Of a DNA stretch of 64,000 nt, positions 26,429 through 37,384 are shown in pieces. Below the pieces are notes generated by a model. The model made no database searches. It saw only the letters and a list, made by a program, of their open reading frames with translations, and was not told the DNA's origin. The stretch covers positions 248,001-312,000 of the forward strand of contig NZ_VCQU01000005.1 in the NCBI RefSeq assembly GCF_012932915.1, in the 5' to 3' direction. How positions within the stretch are numbered: position 1 is the stretch's first letter; every line of letters begins with the position of its first letter. Source of the DNA: Antrihabitans stalactiti. Lineage in GTDB: Bacteria > Actinomycetota > Actinomycetes > Mycobacteriales > Mycobacteriaceae. A program made the translations under genes and the position numbers.

Positions 26429-27295
26429 ATGACACCCGGTGAGTCGGAGTTGGCGATACGAGCAATCGGGCGCCTCGTGCTTGCCGGGACACCGATGGGT
26501 GACGTGGGGGATGCGTCGCAACGATTGCGGGATGCCTTGGGTACCGCGGACATCGTTGCGGCCGAGGACACCCGGCGAATGCGTGCCTTGGCGAAGTCAC
26601 TCGGCGTCACCGTGACCGGCAGGGTTGTGAGCTTCTACGACCACGTCGAAGCTGCACGCATTCCGGCCCTGATCGAAGACATTCAGGGTGGTGCGACAGT
26701 CCTGTTGGTCACCGACGCGGGCATGCCGTCGGTGAGCGATCCGGGCTATCGGCTCGTCGCTGCGTGCGCCGCTGCGGACTTGAAGGTCACTTGCCTGCCC
26801 GGACCGTCGGCTGTGACGACTGCGCTGGCGATCTCCGGACTGCCGGTCGAGCGGTTCTGTTTCGACGGCTTTGCGCCGCGCAAGTCTGGGCAGCGCAAGG
26901 CGTGGCTGCAGACGCTCGCCGACCAACCGAGGGCGTGTGTGTTCTTCGAGGCACCGCATCGGCTTGCCGACTGCCTTGCCGATGCCGTAGCGGTCCTCGG
27001 CGCGGACCGTCGCGCTGCGGTGTGTCGTGAACTGACCAAGACCTACGAAGAAGTGGTTCGGGGAACGTTGGGGGAGCTGGCAGCGTGGGCCGCCGACGGC
27101 GTCCGAGGTGAAATCACGGTCGTGCTCGAGGGTGCCGGACCGATCGTTTCGGACCCCGCGGACCTCGTCGAGGAGGTCGAAGCGCTTGTGGCGCAAGGAA
27201 TCGGGCTCCGCGACGCATGTGCCCAGATCGCCGGCGCGGGCACATCGAAGCGCGAGCTCTACGAGGCGGTGCTCGCTGCACGGCGCGACCAATAG
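26429..27295 (+). CDS. rsmI: 16S rRNA 2'-O-methyltransferase RsmI
   Basis: RsmI methylates the ribose of C1402 in 16S rRNA. The 288-residue protein has the tetrapyrrole-methylase fold with LVLAGTPMGDVGDASQRL at the N-terminus, AAEDTRRMRAL, LLVTDAGMPSVSDPGYRLV and LPGPSAVTTALAISGLP. An in-frame ATG 12 bases upstream (26417) is an alternative start. Divergence from pmt and the order are as in M. tuberculosis (Rv1003). Confidence 0.95.
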   Translation: MTPGESELAIRAIGRLVLAGTPMGDVGDASQRLRDALGTADIVAAEDTRRMRALAKSLGVTVTGRVVSFYDHVEAARIPALIEDIQGGATVLLVTDAGMPSVSDPGYRLVAACAAADLKVTCLPGPSAVTTALAISGLPVERFCFDGFAPRKSGQRKAWLQTLADQPRACVFFEAPHRLADCLADAVAVLGADRRAAVCRELTKTYEEVVRGTLGELAAWAADGVRGEITVVLEGAGPIVSDPADLVEEVEALVAQGIGLRDACAQIAGAGTSKRELYEAVLAARRDQ

Positions 27296-27299
27296 GGAA

Positions 27300-27322
27300 T
27301 ACCTGCGGTCGTGCCGCAGGTA
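27300..27322. terminator. Hairpin after rsmI
   Basis: TACCTGCGG and CCGCAGGTA pair perfectly (9 bp) around TCGTG, starting 4 bases after the stop codon. Confidence 0.65.
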
Positions 27323-27388
27323 CGCACCCGACGGTGTGATCACCCGTTCGATCCTCCGGGGATTCGCGCGCTTCGCAACTTGCAGAGC

Positions 27389-28549
27389 TCAGCCGCAGAT
27401 CGCCGCGGGGTGTGGAGAAGCCTTGCTTCGCGTGCCGTTGCGCAGCGATGCGCGCTCGGCAGCAGCCTGACCGGCATACCAACCTGCGGCATCGACCGGC
27501 GAGGTTCGGGTGGCCGTCGTAGTCGGAAACAGCTGCTCGAACGCCCGATCCACCGCCGCGGACTGCTGTGCGAGCACCGGCAGCAGGTCTTCGACAGACA
27601 CTGCGGACTCGAGCGCAGCCTGCGCTGTTGCGCTCGTCTGCGTCATACGCAGGCGCTGGCCGATCCGGATCGCGAACCCGTAGAGAAATGCCCGGCGGTA
27701 GGACTTCGACGAGGCGGCGTCCGGCCCGCCGCCGCGCCGGGCTTCGTCCTGCATCGCCCGGGTTGCCTGCACCAGCAGCGAGGTGAACAGCATCTCGGTC
27801 TGTTCGAGGTCGATGGGTGTGCCCACCAAGCTCGCCATGCCGAGCGTGCTGAACCACACGGACCGCACGCGGTTGGCGCCCGCGATCTCCGAGAGCAGCA
27901 ATGCCTTCTCTTTGATGTAAGGGTTGTCGAGGTGGATCCGGCGACTTTGTACAACAGTCGACGTCGTGCAATCGCGCGACTCGACGAGCGCCGCGGTGAC
28001 CGCGTACTTGGTCATCAACTCTTGCGCCTTTGCCGTGAAAGTCTCGGCCTCTTCGGCGAACTCGGTGCCCTCGGCCTTTGCCAGCAGACCGCGGATACGG
28101 CTCAGTACCTTCGCGTCGACTGCGGCGGCAGGCGCAGCGTGCGCGTCGATGTTCGGCGTGACCCGATGCGCGGGCCACTGCGAAGGCGGCGGGCATTCGG
28201 ACGCTAATCGAGGCAGCCGTCGCCACAACGCGGTGACTGCGGTGCGCTGCAAGGCAGTTGCCCCAGACGGCGACGGTTGGGCGCCGAGTTCAGCAATCGC
28301 GTGTAGATGTTCGAGCCAGCGCTGCGGCGCGCGTTCCGCAGCACGGGTAATCCGGGCGTCGTACAGGATCGCCCAGATGGCCAGCTTGACCTCCCCAGCG
28401 CCGAGTGAGCGGCGAGTGACGTGCAGGACGTCGGCTGGTTGCCAGCCGCGTTCGTACACGCCCGTCAGCGCGGTCAGCACGGCGGACCCGTCTGCCGGCC
28501 GTGTGACGGAGTGGAGAGGAGTAAGTCGAACATGAGTTCTAGTCGTCAT
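27389..28549 (-). CDS. DUF2786 domain protein
   Basis: This 386-residue protein contains a DUF2786 segment (VLSRIRGLLAKAEGTEFAEE followed by AETFTAKAQELMTKYAV) in its middle, residues about 160-200, preceded by a helical domain of about 150 residues and followed by a helical region with YRRAFLYGFAIRIGQRL. Function unknown; members are found in phage and chromosomes. It lies 43 bases downstream of metG on the same strand and may be co-transcribed. Confidence 0.8.
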   Translation of the reverse strand: MTTRTHVRLTPLHSVTRPADGSAVLTALTGVYERGWQPADVLHVTRRSLGAGEVKLAIWAILYDARITRAAERAPQRWLEHLHAIAELGAQPSPSGATALQRTAVTALWRRLPRLASECPPPSQWPAHRVTPNIDAHAAPAAAVDAKVLSRIRGLLAKAEGTEFAEEAETFTAKAQELMTKYAVTAALVESRDCTTSTVVQSRRIHLDNPYIKEKALLLSEIAGANRVRSVWFSTLGMASLVGTPIDLEQTEMLFTSLLVQATRAMQDEARRGGGPDAASSKSYRRAFLYGFAIRIGQRLRMTQTSATAQAALESAVSVEDLLPVLAQQSAAVDRAFEQLFPTTTATRTSPVDAAGWYAGQAAAERASLRNGTRSKASPHPAAICG

Positions 28550-28592
28550 GCCTGAGAGTGTGCATGGCACCACCGACAAACTTTGGATCGAA

Positions 28593-30164
28593 CTATTCGG
28601 CCTCCACGAAGCGCGGGAAAACAGGTGCCGGTGGCGGCAACGGAGTGCCCGCGGTGAGTGCGGTTCCGAGGTCGGTGAACTGTCTGTTGTCCGCCTCGAC
28701 GCCGAGCAGATCGAGAATCTTGGCGGCCGAATCGGGCATGATCGGCTGAACGAGAATCGCAACCACGCGCAGGACCTCCATCGTCACGTAGAGCACCGTC
28801 GCCATCCGGGCCGGATCGGTCTTCCGTAGTACCCACGGCTGCTGCGCGGAGAAGTACCGGTTGGTCTCGCCCAGGACCGACCACAGTGCCTCCACAGCGA
28901 GATGGATTGCCAGCGAATCGAATTCGGCGCGGACTCGGTCGAGCAGCCCTGCTGCCAGATCGAGCATCGCCTTGTCTTCGGCGGTGAATTCGCCGGGCGT
29001 CGGGACCACCGCGTCGCAGTTCTTCGCGACCATCGTCAGCGAACGTTGCGCCAGGTTGCCCAACTCGTTGGCGAGGTCGGCGTTGATCCGCCCGACGATC
29101 GCTTCGTGGCTGTAGGCGCCGTCCTGCCCGTAGGAGATCTCGCGCAGCAGGAAGAACCGAACCTGGTCCAAGCCATAGAGATCGACGAGTTCGTGCGGGT
29201 CGACGACATTTCCTACCGACTTCGACATCTTCTCGCCCTTGTAGTTGACGAAGCCGTGAGCGAAGACGCGTTTGGGCAACTCGATGCCCGCCGACATCAG
29301 GAACGCGGGCCAGTACACGCAGTGGAACCGAGTGATGTCCTTGCCGATGATGTGCAGGTCCGCGGGCCAATACCGTTGGAAGGCCTCGGATTCCGTGTCG
29401 GGAAAACCTGCGCCCGTGAGGTAGTTCGTCAACGCGTCGACCCAGACGTACATCACGTGGTCGGGGTGGCCGGGGACCGGCACGCCCCAGTCGAAGGTGG
29501 TTCGCGAGATCGACAGGTCACGCAAGCCGCTCTTGATGAAGCTGACGATTTCGTTCCTGCGTGTTGCCGGTTCGAGGTATTCGGGATGCTCGGCGAACAG
29601 CGCGAGCAACTTGTCCTGGTACGCCGAGAGACGGAACGTGAAATTCGATTCCTCGGTCCACTCGACCGGCGTCTTCGTATCCGTGGAGATGCGGGTGCCG
29701 TCGTCTTGCAGCGTCGTCTCGGCCTCGGTGTAGAACGCCTCGTCCCGCACGGAGTACCAGCCCGCGTACTTGTCGAGGTAGATATCGCCGTTGGCCTCCA
29801 TGCGGTTCCACAGTTCGACGCTCGCGCGCACGTGGTCGTCGTCCGTGGTCCGGATGAACCGATCGATCGACACGTTCAGCGCGCGGTCGAGTGCTTCGTT
29901 GACGTCGGAGTTCCGGGATGCGTACTCGGCGACCGGTATGCCCTCGGCTGCGGCGTTCTGCTGCACCTTCTGACCGTGTTCGTCCGTGCCGGTCATGAAG
30001 AAGACGTCGAAGCCGTCGAGTCGCTTGAATCGGGCGACGGCGTCGGCCGAGATCGACTCGTAGGCGTGGCCGACGTGCGGCGCTGCGTTGGGGTAGTCGA
30101 TTGCGGTCGTGATGTAGAACCCGGGGCGAGCGGAGCGATGGGGAGATGTGCCTGGAGCAGTCAT
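28593..30164 (-). CDS. metG: Methionyl-tRNA synthetase
   Basis: This 523-residue class I synthetase has the HIGH-type motif HVGHAYE, the KMSKS motif (EKMSKSVG) and the anticodon-binding helical domain ending near the C-terminus. It belongs to the short form without a C-terminal dimerisation domain. The start overlaps no other gene; tatD is divergent with a 10-base gap between starts. Order as in M. tuberculosis Rv1007c-Rv1008. Confidence 0.97.
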   Translation of the reverse strand: MTAPGTSPHRSARPGFYITTAIDYPNAAPHVGHAYESISADAVARFKRLDGFDVFFMTGTDEHGQKVQQNAAAEGIPVAEYASRNSDVNEALDRALNVSIDRFIRTTDDDHVRASVELWNRMEANGDIYLDKYAGWYSVRDEAFYTEAETTLQDDGTRISTDTKTPVEWTEESNFTFRLSAYQDKLLALFAEHPEYLEPATRRNEIVSFIKSGLRDLSISRTTFDWGVPVPGHPDHVMYVWVDALTNYLTGAGFPDTESEAFQRYWPADLHIIGKDITRFHCVYWPAFLMSAGIELPKRVFAHGFVNYKGEKMSKSVGNVVDPHELVDLYGLDQVRFFLLREISYGQDGAYSHEAIVGRINADLANELGNLAQRSLTMVAKNCDAVVPTPGEFTAEDKAMLDLAAGLLDRVRAEFDSLAIHLAVEALWSVLGETNRYFSAQQPWVLRKTDPARMATVLYVTMEVLRVVAILVQPIMPDSAAKILDLLGVEADNRQFTDLGTALTAGTPLPPPAPVFPRFVEAE

Positions 30165-30174
30165 GGTGGCGTTT

Positions 30175-31023
30175 ATGGTAATCGGCGTGAAGTCCGATCG
30201 TCCTGCACCTGAGCCTCCCGCGCCGTTGGCGCCGCTGATCGATGCTCATACTCACCTTGACGCGTGCGGTGCGATCGATCCAGACGGGGTGCGGGCGATC
30301 GTCGACCGCGCGGCGGCAGTAGGGGTCGGCCGGGTCGTGACCGTCGCGGACGATCTCGCGGCTGCCCGATTCACGGTCGAGGCAGCGCACTGGGACTCGC
30401 GGGTGTTTGCCGCGGTCGCGATCCATCCGACGCGGGCGAATGCGCTCGACGACGCCACGAAAGCGGAGATCGAACGGCTCGCGAGCGACCCCCGGACCGT
30501 CGCGGTCGGGGAGACCGGCCTCGACTACTACTGGCCCGGCAAGCTCGAAGGCTGCGCCGGTATCGAGGAGCAGGTCGAAGGTTTCCGCTGGCATATCGAC
30601 CTCGCGAAGCGACTTCGGAAACCGCTGATGATCCACAACCGCGAAGCCGACCACGATCTGCTTGCCGTTCTGCTCGACGAAGGTGCGCCGCCGACGGTGA
30701 TCTTCCACTGCTTCTCGTCGGACGCGACGATGGCGCTGGCGTGCGTGGAGGCCGGTTACATCTTGAGCTTCTCCGGCACGGTCAGTTTCAGGAATGCGCG
30801 CGAGTTGCACGAGGCGGCGAAGTTGGTGCCCGACGAGCAACTGTTGGTCGAAACCGATGCGCCCTACCTCACGCCGCACCCGTTTCGCGGTGCGCCGAAC
30901 GAGCCGTACTGCCTTCCGTACACGGTCCGGGCGCTGGCGCAGCTGCGGGATCAAGCGCCGGAAGACCTCGCCGCGGCGGCGACGGCGAATGCCGAACGGG
31001 TTTATCGATTGCCATGGGCCTAG
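30175..31023 (+). CDS. tatD: TatD-family metal-dependent DNase
   Basis: This 282-residue amidohydrolase-fold nuclease (family 3'-5' exonuclease on oxidatively damaged DNA) has [39 protein letters not shown] and [11 protein letters not shown], together supplying the metal ligands. The ATG at 30175 follows GGTGG; a GTG at 30187 is also possible. It opens the tatD-rpfB-ksgA-ispE series. Confidence 0.93.
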   Translation: MVIGVKSDRPAPEPPAPLAPLIDAHTHLDACGAIDPDGVRAIVDRAAAVGVGRVVTVADDLAAARFTVEAAHWDSRVFAAVAIHPTRANALDDATKAEIERLASDPRTVAVGETGLDYYWPGKLEGCAGIEEQVEGFRWHIDLAKRLRKPLMIHNREADHDLLAVLLDEGAPPTVIFHCFSSDATMALACVEAGYILSFSGTVSFRNARELHEAAKLVPDEQLLVETDAPYLTPHPFRGAPNEPYCLPYTVRALAQLRDQAPEDLAAAATANAERVYRLPWA

Positions 31024-31103
31024 GCCGCCATTTTTCGTAGGATTTGGCAGGACCAGCGCAATTTCCGCTCATAGCGGAGCCTGACGGCCAACCCGTGATC
31101 TAA

Positions 31104-32324
<1,221 letters not shown>

Positions 32325-32350
32325 ATACCCTTCACGCTAGATTTGCGCAT

Positions 32351-33223
32351 GTGACAACCAGTCCGCGCGGCAAAGCAGCTCTCCTCGGTCCGGCCGAGGT
32401 CCGTACGCTCGCCGCCGAGCTGGGTGTTCGCCCGACGAAGCAGTTGGGCCAGAATTTCGTCCACGACGCCAACACTGTGCGACGCATAGTGGCCGCTGCC
32501 GGCGTCGTCAGCGACGATGTAGCACTCGAAGTAGGGCCTGGGTTGGGTTCGCTCACCTTGGCCCTTCTCGATGTCGCTGGGGCGGTTGTCGCGGTCGAGA
32601 TCGATCCGGTCCTCGCTGGGCGGCTGCCTGCGACCGTCGCCGAACGCGCCGCAGACCTCGCCGACCGGCTCACCGTCATCACCGCGGATGCGCTGCGCGT
32701 GCGGCTCGGCGAGTTGCCCGCGGCACCCACCACGCTCGTCGCGAACCTTCCGTACAACGTCGCGGTCCCTGTCTTGCTGCACCTACTTGCCGAGTGCCCG
32801 ACCATCCGGACCGCGCTGGTCATGGTGCAGTCCGAGGTCGCGGACCGGCTCGCTGCCCCGCCCGGCAGCCGGACCTACGGGGTCCCGAGTGTGAAGGCGA
32901 GCTTCTTCGGGACGGTCAAACGGTCCGGCGCGGTCGGGCGGCAGGTGTTCTGGCCGGTCCCGCAGGTCGAGTCGGGGCTGGTCCGTATCGATCGGTACGC
33001 CGATCCGCCGTGGCCGATGGACGTCGAACACCGCAAGCGAGTGTTTACCGTCGTCGACGCCGCATTCGCACAGCGCCGCAAGACGCTGCGCGCCGCGCTC
33101 GCCGGTTGGGCGGGTTCGGCTGCCGAAGCCGAGCGGCGGTTGGTCGCAGCGGGCATCGATCCCTCCGCCCGTGGCGAAACATTGCCGACCGCCGACTTCG
33201 TGCGCCTCGCCAACTGTGAGTGA
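32351..33223 (+). CDS. ksgA: 16S rRNA dimethyladenosine transferase KsgA/RsmA
   Basis: The enzyme dimethylates A1518 and A1519 of 16S rRNA. The 290-residue protein has the N-terminal [10 protein letters not shown], the SAM motif [16 protein letters not shown], the acidic ribose contact VAVEIDP and the catalytic NLPYNVA. The GTG at 32351 gives VTTSPRG; the open frame extends upstream inside rpfB but has no family resemblance there. Confidence 0.96.
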   Translation: MTTSPRGKAALLGPAEVRTLAAELGVRPTKQLGQNFVHDANTVRRIVAAAGVVSDDVALEVGPGLGSLTLALLDVAGAVVAVEIDPVLAGRLPATVAERAADLADRLTVITADALRVRLGELPAAPTTLVANLPYNVAVPVLLHLLAECPTIRTALVMVQSEVADRLAAPPGSRTYGVPSVKASFFGTVKRSGAVGRQVFWPVPQVESGLVRIDRYADPPWPMDVEHRKRVFTVVDAAFAQRRKTLRAALAGWAGSAAEAERRLVAAGIDPSARGETLPTADFVRLANCE

Positions 33224-33249
33224 GTCTGGCCCCTCTGGCCGCTAACTTC

Positions 33250-33471
33250 GTGGGATTCCACTCGGCTGCCGAGAGGATCCCACCTTTCATGTCGCTCGGT
33301 GCGTTGGGATTGGCCCAAATCCCACTCCCGCAGCGCATTTTGTTCGACGCAAGCGCAATTGCGTATGTGTGGAACAAAATGCCGTGCGTCATGAGCGTTG
33401 CCGACCGAGGAGGTGGTGCGCCCCGCGAACTGTGCGTGATTTTCACCCCTGTGGGGGTGAGACGCGCGCAC
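33250..33471. repeat. Block of stacked hairpins between ksgA and the copper gene
   Basis: Four inverted repeats are packed into about 220 bases between two convergent genes: 33250-33283 (GTGGGAT / ATCCCAC with inner CTCGG / CCGAG), 33306-33323 (GGGAT / ATCCC), 33335-33382 (GCATTTTGTTC / GAACAAAATGC with inner ACGCAA / TTGCGT) and 33432-33471 (GTGCG, TCACCCC / GGGGTGA, CGCAC). The last is a diverged copy of the hairpin after rimJ. At least one must act as terminator; the others have no assigned role. Confidence 0.75.
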
Positions 33472-33474
33472 GGG

Positions 33475-34317
33475 TCAGGCGGTGACCGTGAATTCCGCGG
33501 TCCGTACGACGTCGCCGTGCTTGAAATCGAAGAACAAGCGATAGCTGGCTGCCGATGGTGCTTCGGCATGGAATTGGACGGTCGGGCCTGGGCTGCTGGC
33601 GTTTTCGGGGTGCACGTGCAGGTAGGCGAGGTCGGTCGCTCGTAAGGCGACGAGGTGTCCGTTCGCTCCAAGGTACGGCTGCAGATCGGTGACCGGTTGG
33701 CCGTCCCGTGTGACCGTGAAGCCCAATGTTCCACCGGCGACGGTCAGGTCGCCCTCGAGGGTGACCGTATACCCGTCGACCTCGAAGGTCCGTGAAGGCG
33801 CAGGCAACGGTCGGTGCTCGAATGTCCCGCCGACGCTGACCGCTGAGCTCAACGTCAGCCTGCCCGGACCGCCGGTCGGCTCGAAATCGGCGAACACGCG
33901 ATAGTTGCCGCCGGTAGGCCAGGTCCAGTCGATCGACCAGATGCCGTCTGCGCTCATCGTCGGATGTACGTGCCGGTATTGCGCAGTATCGGACCGAACC
34001 ACGATGAGGTGCAGCTGTTTGTCATGCTCGGTGTCGAATGCGGTGACGGGTTTTCCGTCGCTGCCGGTGATCGTGAAGGTCAGTGCGCCAGGCGCATTCG
34101 CTGCCGAGGGCGAGGAGAGTCCGGCAAGGGTGTAGCCGGACTCGGTACTCTGCAGGCCGTAATCCGGCGTGGCCATGCCTGCCATGTCGTGGTCACCGTG
34201 TTGCTTTGATTCGCTCGGTTCACTCGGTCCGCCGACCACTTTGCCGATGCCGAGGGCGGCCGCGAATACGACGACCAGCCCGGCGACGAATGCGATGACT
34301 TTCGTCGAGGTCGACAT
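33475..34317 (-). CDS. Secreted His/Met-containing protein of a copper module
   Basis: This 280-residue exported protein has an N-terminal helix (VIAFVAGLVVVFAAALGIG) followed by a His/Met-rich linker (HGDHDMAGM). The rest is two similar beta-rich halves, each with a LHLIVVR/LVALRAT strand and a Y-x-HVHP motif (YRHVHP and YLHVHP), an evident internal duplication that could place His ligands symmetrically. Its start overlaps the stop of the CopZ-like gene by 1 base (TGATG), so the two are coupled. A role in periplasmic copper binding is inferred from neighbour and motif, not proven. Confidence 0.75.
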   Translation of the reverse strand: MSTSTKVIAFVAGLVVVFAAALGIGKVVGGPSEPSESKQHGDHDMAGMATPDYGLQSTESGYTLAGLSSPSAANAPGALTFTITGSDGKPVTAFDTEHDKQLHLIVVRSDTAQYRHVHPTMSADGIWSIDWTWPTGGNYRVFADFEPTGGPGRLTLSSAVSVGGTFEHRPLPAPSRTFEVDGYTVTLEGDLTVAGGTLGFTVTRDGQPVTDLQPYLGANGHLVALRATDLAYLHVHPENASSPGPTVQFHAEAPSAASYRLFFDFKHGDVVRTAEFTVTA

Positions 34318-34526
34318 CAGAGCGGAGCCGCTTCGTAGCCGGCCTCGTCGACTGCGGCGATCACGTCGTCGTCGGACAATTCGCGTGAACTCGCGATCGA
34401 CAAGAGGCCGGACTGCAGGTCGACCTCGACCGACTCGACTCCGGCCAGTTTCGTGACCTCTTCACGAACAGATGCGACGCAGTGGCCGCAGGTCATCCCG
34501 GTGACTGAGTACTGTGTGTTCGTCAT
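34317..34526 (-). CDS. copZ: CopZ-like heavy-metal-associated protein
   Basis: This 69-residue HMA-domain protein has the metal site GMTCGHC near the N-terminus and the usual ferredoxin-like length. CopZ proteins carry Cu(I) in the cytoplasm, normally to a P-type ATPase; none is present in the window. The ATG at 34526 is only 10 bases from a CsoR-type palindrome. It is coupled to the following secreted protein gene. Confidence 0.9.
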   Translation of the reverse strand: MTNTQYSVTGMTCGHCVASVREEVTKLAGVESVEVDLQSGLLSIASSRELSDDDVIAAVDEAGYEAAPL

Positions 34527-34536
34527 GCCTCGAACA

Positions 34537-34551
34537 TACCCCCATGGGGTA
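34537..34551. promoter_or_regulatory. CsoR-type copper operator
   Basis: TACCCCCATGGGGTA is the inverted repeat TACCCC-CAT-GGGGTA, the G/C-tract dyad recognised by CsoR-family copper repressors (compare the Bacillus copZA site TACCCTACGGGGGTA). It lies directly before the copZ start, in the 39-base gap after the WYL gene. Copper derepression is inferred; no csoR gene is in the window. Confidence 0.65.
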
Positions 34552-34565
34552 CCCATCGCAACCAC

Positions 34566-35552
34566 TCAGGATGTGGGGTCGACCGCCGCGGCCGCATATC
34601 GCGCGGCGATCCGGGTGTGGCGCTCCGCGATCGATCGGCATTCCTCCCGGAGCTCAGGCGGATCCAGGACCGTGAACTCGACGTCGAACGCGGACAACCA
34701 CTTTGCGATCGAACTCTGTGAGTCACCGCCGATGACCACGATGCAGTTGCCGTCGTCGGTGGGTTCCAACGAGCCCCAATCCTCGTGCACCATCGGTGCT
34801 ATCCCGTCGAACGGTGCGTGCAGCAGTACGCGAGCGGTGGCCTTGGTGAACGCTCGGTTGATGCCCCGGGAAACGAACTCGGCAGCTCCGCCCGGTGGTA
34901 ACGCGCGAGGCGAAAAGCGCGGGCCAGTAGGGATTTTCGGTGTCATGCGATCGACGCGAAACGAGCGCCAGTCCTCACGGCTCAGGTCCCACGCGACGAG
35001 ATACCAGCGCAGTCCCGCACGGACAACGCGATACGGCTCGACTTCACGGCGACTCTCGGTGCCGTCGTGCGTCTTGTAGTCGAAGCGCAACCGCTCGCGG
35101 TTGTGGCAGACCGACGCGATGGTGGCGAGCACGCGCGCCTCGACCGCCGATTTCGCCTGGGGGCGCGCAACGACGTCGACCTGCAACGCCTCCATCCGGT
35201 GCCGCAAACGAGAGGGCATCACCTGGCGCAATTTCGTCAACGCGCGGACCGACGGTTCGCCGATACCGACGATCGGTCCGGTCGCGCCGGATTGCAGACC
35301 GAACGCCACCGCGAGCACTTCCTCGTCGTCGAGTAGCAATGGCGGCATCTCCGCGCCCGCCCCGAGTTGGTAGCCACCGCCGACACCGACGCTGGCATCG
35401 ACCGGATAGCCGAGATCGCGCAGCCGATCGACGTCGCGTCGCACGGTCCGGGTGGTGACGTCGAGCCGACCAGCGAGTTCCGCGCCCGACCATTCGCGAC
35501 GGGTTTGCAGTAGCGACAGCAGTCGAAGCAGTCGCGCCGAGGTTTCCAACAT
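34566..35552 (-). CDS. HTH-WYL (YafY-like) transcriptional regulator
   Basis: This 328-residue regulator has an N-terminal DeoR-type helix-turn-helix (WSGAELAGRLDVTTRTVRRDVDRL), a linker with YQLGAGAEMPPLLLDDEE, a WYL domain (about 145-230, with GLRWYLVAWDL and FRVDRM) and a WCX tail. WYL domains sense nucleic acid or small ligands. It is divergent from the ABC exporter genes with an 89-base gap, the usual layout for a local regulator of that exporter. Confidence 0.88.
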   Translation of the reverse strand: MLETSARLLRLLSLLQTRREWSGAELAGRLDVTTRTVRRDVDRLRDLGYPVDASVGVGGGYQLGAGAEMPPLLLDDEEVLAVAFGLQSGATGPIVGIGEPSVRALTKLRQVMPSRLRHRMEALQVDVVARPQAKSAVEARVLATIASVCHNRERLRFDYKTHDGTESRREVEPYRVVRAGLRWYLVAWDLSREDWRSFRVDRMTPKIPTGPRFSPRALPPGGAAEFVSRGINRAFTKATARVLLHAPFDGIAPMVHEDWGSLEPTDDGNCIVVIGGDSQSSIAKWLSAFDVEFTVLDPPELREECRSIAERHTRIAARYAAAAVDPTS

Positions 35553-35641
35553 GGTTCAAGAATGCCAGCTATCGAGGACTGAAACTGTCCTAAATCGCTC
35601 ATAGCGTGAATCTCGAACGTCAACGACGAAGGAGAAATCAA

Positions 35642-36604
35642 ATGATCAAGACGCGAGGTCTGACGAAGACATTCACGAAGGGCAAGTCGACCGTCGAAGC
35701 GGTCCGCGGTGTCGATATCGATGTGCGCGAAGGCGAGCTCGTCGCGTTGCTCGGTCCGAACGGTGCGGGCAAGTCGACGACCCTGCGAATGCTCACCACC
35801 CTGCTCGCGCCCACATCGGGGACGGCGCACGTCGCCGGATTCAGCATCACCGACGACCGCGACGCAGTCCGGCGGCGAATCGGCTACGTCGGTCAAGGCA
35901 GCGGAGCAGGCAACAATCAGCGCGTCCGCGACGAGCTCGTCACCCAAGGCCTCTGCTATGGACTGACCAAGGCGGCATCTCGAGAACGCGCCGAAGAACT
36001 CATCGAGGCTCTCGACCTGGGTGAATTCGCCGGCCGCTCGGTCAGCACGCTGTCGGGTGGGCAACGGCGCCGCCTCGACATTGCACTGGGCCTCGTCCAC
36101 CGTCCGCCGCTACTCTTCCTCGACGAGCCGACGACCGGCATGGACCCGCAATCGCGCGCGAACCTGTGGGAGCACATCCTCCGCATGCGGCGCGAAACCG
36201 GAACGACGATCGTGCTCACCACGCATTACCTCGAGGAAGCCGACTCGATGGCTGAGCGCGTCGTCGTCATCGACAAAGGCACCGTGATCGCCGACGACAC
36301 CGCGGCAGCACTGAAGAACGAGTTGGCGAGCGACCTGGTAGTCGTCACCGTCGCAGATGCGTACGCGGCCACCCGGACCGCCGAGGTCGCGGAGCGAATT
36401 GCGTCGGTCCGCGATGTGACGGTCGCCGGCTCGAGCGTGCGAGTGCGGTCGCACCGCGGCGACACGACGATCCCCGAGCTGCTACGCGAAACCGAAGCCG
36501 TCGGCGTCCGCGTGAGTGCCGTCGAACTCAGCCGCCCGACCCTCGACGACGTCTTCCTGGGCCTCACCGGCCGCAGCCTGCGCGAAACCCAAACCGTTGC
36601 TTGA
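35642..36604 (+). CDS. ABC transporter ATP-binding protein (DrrA-like)
   Basis: This 320-residue ATPase is of the daunorubicin-resistance type: Walker A GPNGAGKST, signature LSGGQRRRLDIALGL, Walker B LLFLDEPTTGMDPQSR, and the extended C-terminal domain of about 90 residues typical of DrrA. AAGGAG precedes the ATG at 35642. With the next gene it forms a two-component exporter of hydrophobic compounds or lipids; the substrate is unknown. It is divergent from the WYL regulator. Confidence 0.93.
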   Translation: MIKTRGLTKTFTKGKSTVEAVRGVDIDVREGELVALLGPNGAGKSTTLRMLTTLLAPTSGTAHVAGFSITDDRDAVRRRIGYVGQGSGAGNNQRVRDELVTQGLCYGLTKAASRERAEELIEALDLGEFAGRSVSTLSGGQRRRLDIALGLVHRPPLLFLDEPTTGMDPQSRANLWEHILRMRRETGTTIVLTTHYLEEADSMAERVVVIDKGTVIADDTAAALKNELASDLVVVTVADAYAATRTAEVAERIASVRDVTVAGSSVRVRSHRGDTTIPELLRETEAVGVRVSAVELSRPTLDDVFLGLTGRSLRETQTVA

Positions 36605-36632
36605 TCATCCACAGACTCGAGAGGAAAACACC

Positions 36633-37379
36633 ATGACCACCCTGCTCCGCGACAGTGTCATCGTCTGCAACCGCGAACTTCGCCCCGCGGCTCGCGATCC
36701 CTTCACCGTGTTCTTCAGCCTCACCCAGCCTTTGATTCTGCTTGCGTTGTTCGGTCCGCTGCTCGACGGCATACCTGGCATGGGGGACAAGGTCTGGAAC
36801 TGGTTCGTCCCCGGCGTTCTCGCCATGATCGCGATCTTCGGCACGTCGATGACCGGCTCGAATCTGCTCCAGGAGATTCACGACGGTTCTCACGAGCGCA
36901 TGCTCGTCACGCCGCTGCACCGATCGTCGCTGCTGATCGGGCGCGCCTTCAAGGAAATGATTCCGCTGGCCGGGCAGGCGGTGATTATTCTGCTGGTCGC
37001 GTTGCCGCTGGGGCTCGACCTGAATCCCTTCGGCGCCGTCGTCGGCATCGTGATCCTCGGCATCTTCGGTATCGGTCTTGGCGCGCTGTCGTACTCGCTT
37101 GCCCTGACGGTCCGCAATCAGGACTGGGTGTTCTGGACCGTCCAGCAGACCCTCATGTTCCCGATGCTGATCCTCTCCGGGACCATGCTTCCGCTCGACA
37201 ACGCGCCCGGCTGGATGCAGGTGCTCGTCAAGGTAAACCCGCTGCGCCACGTCGTCGACACCGAGCGTGCGCTGTTCGCAGGCGACTTCGGGCTCGCGCA
37301 GCTGGCTGCCGGAACGAGCGCTGCCGTTGCAGTCGCCGTCGTAGGGTTGTGGGTCGGCAGCCGCGCCATCAAGAACTGA
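36633..37379 (+). CDS. ABC-2 type permease (DrrB-like)
   Basis: This 248-residue ABC-2 membrane subunit has about six helices, the family segment HERMLVTPLHRSSLLIGRAFKE after helix 2 and the MFPMLILSGTMLPLDNAPGW segment typical of DrrB. It lies 28 bases after the ATPase gene with GAGAGG upstream of the ATG at 36633. The gene ends just before a repeat-family hairpin that probably terminates the operon. Confidence 0.9.
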   Translation: MTTLLRDSVIVCNRELRPAARDPFTVFFSLTQPLILLALFGPLLDGIPGMGDKVWNWFVPGVLAMIAIFGTSMTGSNLLQEIHDGSHERMLVTPLHRSSLLIGRAFKEMIPLAGQAVIILLVALPLGLDLNPFGAVVGIVILGIFGIGLGALSYSLALTVRNQDWVFWTVQQTLMFPMLILSGTMLPLDNAPGWMQVLVKVNPLRHVVDTERALFAGDFGLAQLAAGTSAAVAVAVVGLWVGSRAIKN

Positions 37380-37384
37380 AGACC

